Of a DNA stretch of 64,000 nucleotides, positions 58,565 through 64,000 are shown in pieces (the stretch's first letter is position 1; each line of letters opens with the position of its first letter). The translations under genes and the position numbers were made by a program. The notes below the pieces were generated by a model. The model made no database searches and had not been told where the DNA came from. It saw nothing but the letters and a program-made list of their open reading frames with translations. The stretch lies in contig NZ_JALNMI010000005.1 in NCBI RefSeq assembly GCF_023156585.1, positions 427,310 through 491,309 on the forward strand, given 5' to 3'. Origin of the DNA: Subsaxibacter sp. CAU 1640 (lineage in GTDB: Bacteria > Bacteroidota > Bacteroidia > Flavobacteriales > Flavobacteriaceae).

Positions 58565-61500
58565 TTAATTTCTGAATAAGATTTTCTTTTCGTAAACATC
58601 ATTGTTGGTATGAACTTTTACGATATAAACACCTTCGGAAACAAACTGTAACGGAATTCTTATATCAAAATTTGTAATATCAAATTGCTCCTCTCCCCAC
58701 TTTTTTACTGATTGCCCCAGGATATTTATCAATTCTACTTTTTCAATTTCGTATAGATTAGGATTCTTGATTAATATTTCTTTAGCATCCATCATATAGT
58801 TAATATAAATGGAGTCTATACCTTCTGGAGTGTTAATTGATAAAATATTATGATCCATGAAAGAAACAAAAAATCTATTTTCATAATTGCCTTGTTCTAA
58901 ATTAATGGTAAAATCTGAATGGTTGATTAAAAAATAGGTCTGCAAAACGGCATCATATATGTAAGTATTTATATTATCTTCAAAATTTTCAAGTTCTTCA
59001 AGAGAGATGTGAATATTCCCTGGATTTGTCATACTTATTTGCAAAGGATATAACTTTGTTTCCTCAAAACTTCCGACACCTTGTATCACATACTTGTCAC
59101 CCTCAATAAGCCAGAACATGTCATTTTGGAATTCATCCGTAAAGAGGGCATCGTAACCGTAATCGAAACCATCAGTTGCTGCATTGTTGTCTATGAAACC
59201 TAAAAGTAGTGGACGGATTAAACCATCGTCAGAAGAAAACTGCAACCTTAACCTTTTGATTTCGGTTGCCAGATTATTAGTTTCTTCAACTGTACTCGTA
59301 CCGTTTGATCTTAAAAATACTGAATTTCCGAGGGATTCCCTTACGAAGATCCGTTGACTGTTATGAAATGAAATGTTTCCTCCAACTGGAGTGCCAGTAA
59401 CAAAAAAAGCTTGTCCTATAGGAATATATCTTCCAGGGGTTTTTGTGGACGAGCCAGCTCCACTGATGCCATCGGGTATAACGGTACTTACACCTCCTGT
59501 TAAATTGTAGGCCGAATATCCTCCTTCATAGTCTTCGAGAACATGTGTAACGTTTGAAACGTAATGCTCCCAGAAATACAAAGTTCCATCGATACTTCCA
59601 CTGCCTGTGCCTGGAACGTTGTCTAAAATAAATGCATTAGCATCAATGGCTGATGGATATGGATTTCCAACTAATGTTTGATAATTTGGACTTACGGTAT
59701 TGGTAATTGTACCGTTGTTTGGTTTTCCAACAAAAACATAGTTTTGTTCAGCGGTAGCAGCACCACTGCCTTTCATGGTATAGCCAAGACCAACTTCGAG
59801 AGCTCCATTTTCTCTAATGAGTGTCCAATCACTGTAGCTATTTTGTGGAAAATCTCTATAGGAATATATCCATCTCGAACTTAAAGTTTTTGGGGTTGTA
59901 TTTCCATTAGCATTATGATTCGTGGTCCATTGCAGGTTTAGAGGGTTTGCACTGTTAGTACCATCTCTTAAAATTCCATCAACTGTAAAATTGGTATTGT
60001 TGGCAGACGTGTTCACAGGACTAACTGGAGAACTCCAATAGTTGTAATTATAAAGGTTGCTTGTACCTTGTTGGTCACGCTCAATTTTTCCTGCGCTTGT
60101 AACATCAAGAACACTACCTTCATCTTGAAGGAGTTGGGATTCACCATATAAGTCAATAGTACCATCAAGTTTGAGGTAATGAGTAATTCGTATACTCTGA
60201 CCGTTATTGTTTTCATTTTGAGAACTTCCTGGATCGGTAACTGACAACGTCTTGTTTGTGTTGTCAGACAACAATCCCAAAACAACGATATCTTTATCAC
60301 CAGATAAGATGTTGTGAGATGTTCTCACGATGTTCCAGTCAATTGGTGTTGTTCCATCAATTCCTAAACTGTTAGGTGTATCCCAAACCGGAAAGTTGGT
60401 CCAAGTATTGTCCGTTTGCCAAAGTTGACCATCAACTCTTGAAGTATATGGGATAGGAGCTGTTTCTTGTTGAGCGGAATTGACATTTCTGATTTTACCA
60501 TTGATTGTTCCTGCATAAGGCAAAAGTGAACCGCAACCAATATCCATACGATAATAACCATCAAGATCGCTCCATGAAAGCCCAGCAATATCTAAAGGAA
60601 CAACTTCACCAGAAACCAAACCATTATCTCTAATTTCTTGATTCATCATTTGTCTTATTTGAGATTGGGTTATTGCCCTATTCCAAATTCGAACTTCATC
60701 CATCCATCCATTAAAATAGTTTATAGGTTTATTGGGTGGATTGCCGGCTTGATCCATTGCGCCTAATATAAAATTCATGTTATTTGTATTTGGAGCAGAT
60801 CCACTTGCAGAATTGACTGCGATCCCATCCATATATAATGTATAAGTCCCAGAATTATAAACCAAAGCTATGTGATACCATCTTTCTGTGGTCAATGTAT
60901 AAGGTGAGGCGATAGAGCCATTAGCATTCCAATTGAAGGATAAAGTACTACCGTTTAGTTTAAGATCATAACCCGCACCTATATTAAAACCATTTCTTTT
61001 GGAAAGAATTGTTTGCGTTCCACTCAATGATTCTGGTTTTATCCAAGCTTCGAGACTGAAATTCCCCGATCTATTATAATTATTTCCGAATACAACATAA
61101 TCATTTGTTCCATCAAAGTCTATGCTCTGACAGTTTTCTAATGTCACATTAACAGTGCTTTCACATCCAGCTACGGTCCAACGCAACGTGTATGTGCCTG
61201 CCTCGCCTGTAAAAGTAGAATTTGGACTATTGACATTAGAAAATGAATAGTTTCCACCGCAACTAGTTGGTGATGAAGCCACGGACCAGAATCCATTTTC
61301 TCCAGTACCAGGATAATCTGTATCACCGGAGCTCAAATCAGGAACTACATAATTGTTATTCCATACGCCATTGTTATAATTTTGAATTGCCGTTAAAGTG
61401 TTGTCATACGCAGCTAATTGAACTGTCGTCTGACCACATTCTCCAGCTATAGGAGTAACGTTTTCTCCTGCATAAGCAAAACTTGCATTTACTGAAATAA

Positions 61501-64000
61501 ATTCGGTACCCTCATCTCCTTCAGAGCGGCAGCCATTAATTAAGGAAGTAACACCATAAGTTTGAACACCTGGAGTTATTGGCGTTATGGTGGTTGTAGA
61601 ACCTGTAGTTACTACAACACCATTTTCATCTGTCCATTCAATGACCTCATCAACAGGAGCATCTGGGATTCTTACATTATCAATGGCCCATACGCTACCA
61701 GTGTTGCCGCTGAATGTGAAGCGTATTCTTAAGCCTACTAAACCAATATAGTTTTGCAGGTCAATTGAAACTGGTTTATCAACCAAAGTTCCTAAAGTAT
61801 TTCTACATTGTCCTGTGAATCCTGGAACACTGGCTAAAAACCCTGTGTTACTCGGTCCTGTATAATCAAATCCCGCTCCAGGATCTAAAGTAATTGGATA
61901 AGTTGCACCTCCATCTACGGAAAGCTCGATTAGACACCAAGCCCCTGCATTAAGATAATAAGCTTGTTCAAATTCAAGAAAGGCTGACGTAAGACCCAAA
62001 GTATTGAATATAGGTGTTTCCAAATATGTCAAAGGTGCGAAAGGCCCACCTGCATTGCCACTTGCAATTGCGAACTTGGTATTGTCGGTGGTATCAAAAC
62101 AACGACCTTGAAATTTTTTTGGTCCATTGGTCTCAATCCAAGTGGTTGCATTAGTATTGTTTCCTGGTGCAGGCATATGTCCAGTTCCATCTACAGACCA
62201 TCCCTCAGGATTAGCTTGATTGAATTGTCCGCCGTCATTAAAATCAGGAATGATTCCAAAAGAACTTTCGGCAACAACGGTAATATTAGATCCGAGACAA
62301 GTGTCAAACTCACTTGGACCTACAATAGTGGGTGGAACATCTGGCGGCACAACTGCGATATAGAACAAACTTGAATAAGCCTGACAAGATCCAATTTGAA
62401 TAACGGCTCTCAAAATTGTGGTTTGCAAAATATCATTATAAGTATATGTGTCGGTTGTATTGTTTATTGTATTCCATGTGAGGCCTCCATTAATTGTAGA
62501 CTCCCATCTGATAATATTACCATTATAACCATTGAGTGTTAAGATAGCATTTTGTGGTTCATCAGGACAAGCCGTAACTTCAATTACTTCATCAATTGTT
62601 GCGTCGGCTGGGCTTTCTGTGTTTGTCAGATAGCCATCAATGTTACCTCCATTAATGTTAGGACTTGTTATGGTGACTGTTGAAGTACAAGAGGATGTAT
62701 TTCCTCCAGCATCAGTCACAGTCAATACAATAATATTAGGTCCTATATCTGAACAATCAAAGGTTGATTGAGATAATGTATAATTCAGGTTTGAGGTTCC
62801 ACAGTTATCTGTTGAACCATTGTCGATTTGGCTTGCAACGATACTTGCAGTTCCAGTTGAATTATCTAATGGAATTGTAATATTTCGACAAATTGCTGTT
62901 GGGTCCACGGTATCATTAATAAAAACGGTTTGCGTAACATTGATACTATTACCATTACCATCATTAAAATTCCAGGTAATTACATGTGCGCCTTGAGTTG
63001 AATAAGTCAAAGGGTCAGAAGTTGTTCCAAAAAGAGTACCGGCACATGCATCTGTCGTAGATGGAATTGAGGCCGTTGCAGAACATTGACCGTTGATTGT
63101 CGGTAATGTCGGAGTGACTGGAGGTGTGGCATCATCCACAACTATAGTTTGATTTTGAGTTGAAGAATTTCCACTAGCATCTGTATATGTCCAAACTATA
63201 GTATAAGTGCCTTGTGCGGAATATGATGTTGGATTTGACGTCGTAGCTGTGATAGTGCCAGAGCAATTATCTGTAGCTGTAGGTGCCGAAACTGAAGCGT
63301 TGCATTCACCATTTATAGTAGGAAGTGACAAAACATTAGGAACAGGATTTTCATTATCCGTGACGGTAATATCGAAAGAACAACTGTCAATGTTCCCGGC
63401 GGCATCCGTTGAGGTATATGTCACTGTTGTAGTACCTAGAGCAAATGTATCGCCAGGACTGTGAGAACTTGTCAGTGTCTGTGAGCAGTTGTCCGAGGCC
63501 GTTGGCGGTGTCCAGCTGACTGCTGCGGAGCAGTTGCCCGCGTCGTTCGCCACGGAGATGTTGACAGGGCAACCGGAAATGACCGGGTTCTCGTTGTCGC
63601 TGACGGTGATGTCAAAAGAACAGGTATCAAGGTTGCCGGCGGCATCCGTTGAGGTATATGTCACCGTTGTGGTACCTAGAGCAAATGTATCGCCAGGACT
63701 GTGAGAACTTGTCAGTGTCTGTGAGCAGTTGTCCGAGGCCGTTGGCGGTGTCCAGCTGACTGCTGCGGAGCAGTTGCCCGCGTCGTTCGCCACGGAGATG
63801 TTGACAGGGCAACCGGAAATAACCGGGTTTTCGTTATCGGTAACGGTAATGTCGAAAGAACAAGTGTCAATGTTGCTGGCGGCATCCGTTGAGGTATATG
63901 TCACCGTTGTGGTACCTAGAGCAAATGTATCGCCAGGACTGTGAGAACTTGTCAGTGTCTGTGAGCAGTTGTCCGAGGCCGTTGGCGGTGTCCAGCTGAC
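58565..64000 (-). CDS. Giant HYR-repeat secreted protein with T9SS sorting domain (5' end beyond window)
   Basis: The frame stays open to the right edge, so at least 1811 residues are encoded and the start is outside. From the edge inwards: near-identical HYR domains of 80 residues (CPVNISVANDAGNCSAAVSW, TSSHSPGDTFALGTTTVTYT); more diverged Ig-like repeats (LPTINGECNASVSAPTATDN); and a MAM-like jelly-roll with AFLEFEQAYYLNAGAWCLIE. Next come a LamG domain (SIDFDGTNDYVVFGNNYNRS) and the module shared with the neighbouring protein (GTLYFWEHYVSN, NSQRIFVRES). The type-A sorting domain ends it (ELINILGQSVKKW, EGVYIVKVHTNNDVYEKKIL). Surface adhesion is the likely role. It stands 0.7 kb upstream of its paralogue in the same orientation. 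Confidence 0.9.
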   Translation of the reverse strand, partial: VSWTPPTASDNCSQTLTSSHSPGDTFALGTTTVTYTSTDAASNIDTCSFDITVTDNENPVISGCPVNISVANDAGNCSAAVSWTPPTASDNCSQTLTSSHSPGDTFALGTTTVTYTSTDAAGNLDTCSFDITVSDNENPVISGCPVNISVANDAGNCSAAVSWTPPTASDNCSQTLTSSHSPGDTFALGTTTVTYTSTDAAGNIDSCSFDITVTDNENPVPNVLSLPTINGECNASVSAPTATDNCSGTITATTSNPTSYSAQGTYTIVWTYTDASGNSSTQNQTIVVDDATPPVTPTLPTINGQCSATASIPSTTDACAGTLFGTTSDPLTYSTQGAHVITWNFNDGNGNSINVTQTVFINDTVDPTAICRNITIPLDNSTGTASIVASQIDNGSTDNCGTSNLNYTLSQSTFDCSDIGPNIIVLTVTDAGGNTSSCTSTVTITSPNINGGNIDGYLTNTESPADATIDEVIEVTACPDEPQNAILTLNGYNGNIIRWESTINGGLTWNTINNTTDTYTYNDILQTTILRAVIQIGSCQAYSSLFYIAVVPPDVPPTIVGPSEFDTCLGSNITVVAESSFGIIPDFNDGGQFNQANPEGWSVDGTGHMPAPGNNTNATTWIETNGPKKFQGRCFDTTDNTKFAIASGNAGGPFAPLTYLETPIFNTLGLTSAFLEFEQAYYLNAGAWCLIELSVDGGATYPITLDPGAGFDYTGPSNTGFLASVPGFTGQCRNTLGTLVDKPVSIDLQNYIGLVGLRIRFTFSGNTGSVWAIDNVRIPDAPVDEVIEWTDENGVVVTTGSTTTITPITPGVQTYGVTSLINGCRSEGDEGTEFISVNASFAYAGENVTPIAGECGQTTVQLAAYDNTLTAIQNYNNGVWNNNYVVPDLSSGDTDYPGTGENGFWSVASSPTSCGGNYSFSNVNSPNSTFTGEAGTYTLRWTVAGCESTVNVTLENCQSIDFDGTNDYVVFGNNYNRSGNFSLEAWIKPESLSGTQTILSKRNGFNIGAGYDLKLNGSTLSFNWNANGSIASPYTLTTERWYHIALVYNSGTYTLYMDGIAVNSASGSAPNTNNMNFILGAMDQAGNPPNKPINYFNGWMDEVRIWNRAITQSQIRQMMNQEIRDNGLVSGEVVPLDIAGLSWSDLDGYYRMDIGCGSLLPYAGTINGKIRNVNSAQQETAPIPYTSRVDGQLWQTDNTWTNFPVWDTPNSLGIDGTTPIDWNIVRTSHNILSGDKDIVVLGLLSDNTNKTLSVTDPGSSQNENNNGQSIRITHYLKLDGTIDLYGESQLLQDEGSVLDVTSAGKIERDQQGTSNLYNYNYWSSPVSPVNTSANNTNFTVDGILRDGTNSANPLNLQWTTNHNANGNTTPKTLSSRWIYSYRDFPQNSYSDWTLIRENGALEVGLGYTMKGSGAATAEQNYVFVGKPNNGTITNTVSPNYQTLVGNPYPSAIDANAFILDNVPGTGSGSIDGTLYFWEHYVSNVTHVLEDYEGGYSAYNLTGGVSTVIPDGISGAGSSTKTPGRYIPIGQAFFVTGTPVGGNISFHNSQRIFVRESLGNSVFLRSNGTSTVEETNNLATEIKRLRLQFSSDDGLIRPLLLGFIDNNAATDGFDYGYDALFTDEFQNDMFWLIEGDKYVIQGVGSFEETKLYPLQISMTNPGNIHISLEELENFEDNINTYIYDAVLQTYFLINHSDFTINLEQGNYENRFFVSFMDHNILSINTPEGIDSIYINYMMDAKEILIKNPNLYEIEKVELINILGQSVKKWGEEQFDITNFDIRIPLQFVSEGVYIVKVHTNNDVYEKKILFRN
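63399..64000 (-). repeat. Tandem 240-bp HYR-domain repeats
   Basis: Copies begin at 63399, 63639 and 63879 (the last cut by the edge), each exactly 240 bp or 80 codons. Positions 63432-63580 and 63672-63820 are identical, and the third copy is identical as far as visible. The central part is unusually GC-rich for this genome (40 of 60 bases in 63481-63540). A more diverged related unit lies just before, at about 63159-63398. Confidence 0.92.

Noticed and set aside
63387..63944. Repeated 61- and 71-codon frames on both strands in the HYR repeats
   Set aside because: They recur with the 240-bp period and are out-of-frame or antisense shadows of the repeat in the true HYR frame.
63399..64000. 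Possible CRISPR array because of regular repeats
   Set aside because: The repeat is 240 bp, in frame with a protein, without unique spacers, and no cas gene is present.

Overview
The window is AT-rich chromosomal DNA of a member of the Flavobacteriaceae (Bacteroidota). Supporting signs are: a C-terminal type IX secretion (T9SS) sorting domain on two giant secreted proteins; many short lipoproteins with Bacteroidota-style lipoboxes; flavobacterial gene order (parA-parB-DUF5683-dapB-lepB; udk-ftsB-mutA-scpA; rpsF-rpsR-rplI); Bacteroidota promoter -7 elements (TAnnTTTG); and scarcity of Shine-Dalgarno sequences. Most of it is core housekeeping DNA. I see no phage, insertion sequence, CRISPR array or plasmid genes. 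The genus cannot be decided from the sequence alone.

Layout. 0-6.5 kb (minus): a dense run parA, parB, DUF5683, dapB, lepB, then an AAA+ ATPase with N-terminal TPRs and a TPR protein cut by the left edge. 6.7-15 kb: two M16 zinc proteases in divergent orientation around a small lipoprotein, a cyclophilin lipoprotein and a membrane protein of unknown function. 15.1-15.2 kb: an unannotated small-RNA candidate. 16-22.7 kb (minus): PQQ-type sugar dehydrogenase with its cytochrome c, and an operon udk-ftsB-mutA-lipoprotein-scpA. 22.8 kb: tRNA-Pro(TGG), then slyD and an aldehyde dehydrogenase. 25.8-30.4 kb: an envelope/stress-like cluster (YtxH, holin-like and other very small membrane proteins, an AraC regulator, a second small-RNA candidate, a catalytically degenerate SRAP-family protein and a cysteine-less ArsC-like protein). 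30.5-38 kb: trxB, an M2 peptidase, and a PadR-PspC-DUF2807 regulatory/envelope module. 38-52.9 kb: housekeeping genes (rdgB, rlmH, nadC, priA, rpsF/rpsR/rplI, hisS), an M3 peptidase, ABC transporter halves and a LytTR response regulator. 52.9-64 kb (minus): two adjacent paralogous T9SS cargo proteins, the second running off the right edge in nearly identical 240-bp HYR-domain repeats.

The genes fit a heterotrophic, protein-degrading marine-type flavobacterium: several secreted or periplasmic peptidases (M2, M3, two M16), a methylmalonyl-CoA mutase split over two genes, a periplasmic sugar dehydrogenase/cytochrome pair, and large multidomain surface proteins. The least ordinary signals are the two small-RNA candidates, the inactive SRAP and ArsC paralogues, the AAA+/TPR pair behind lepB, and the homogenised GC-rich HYR repeats.
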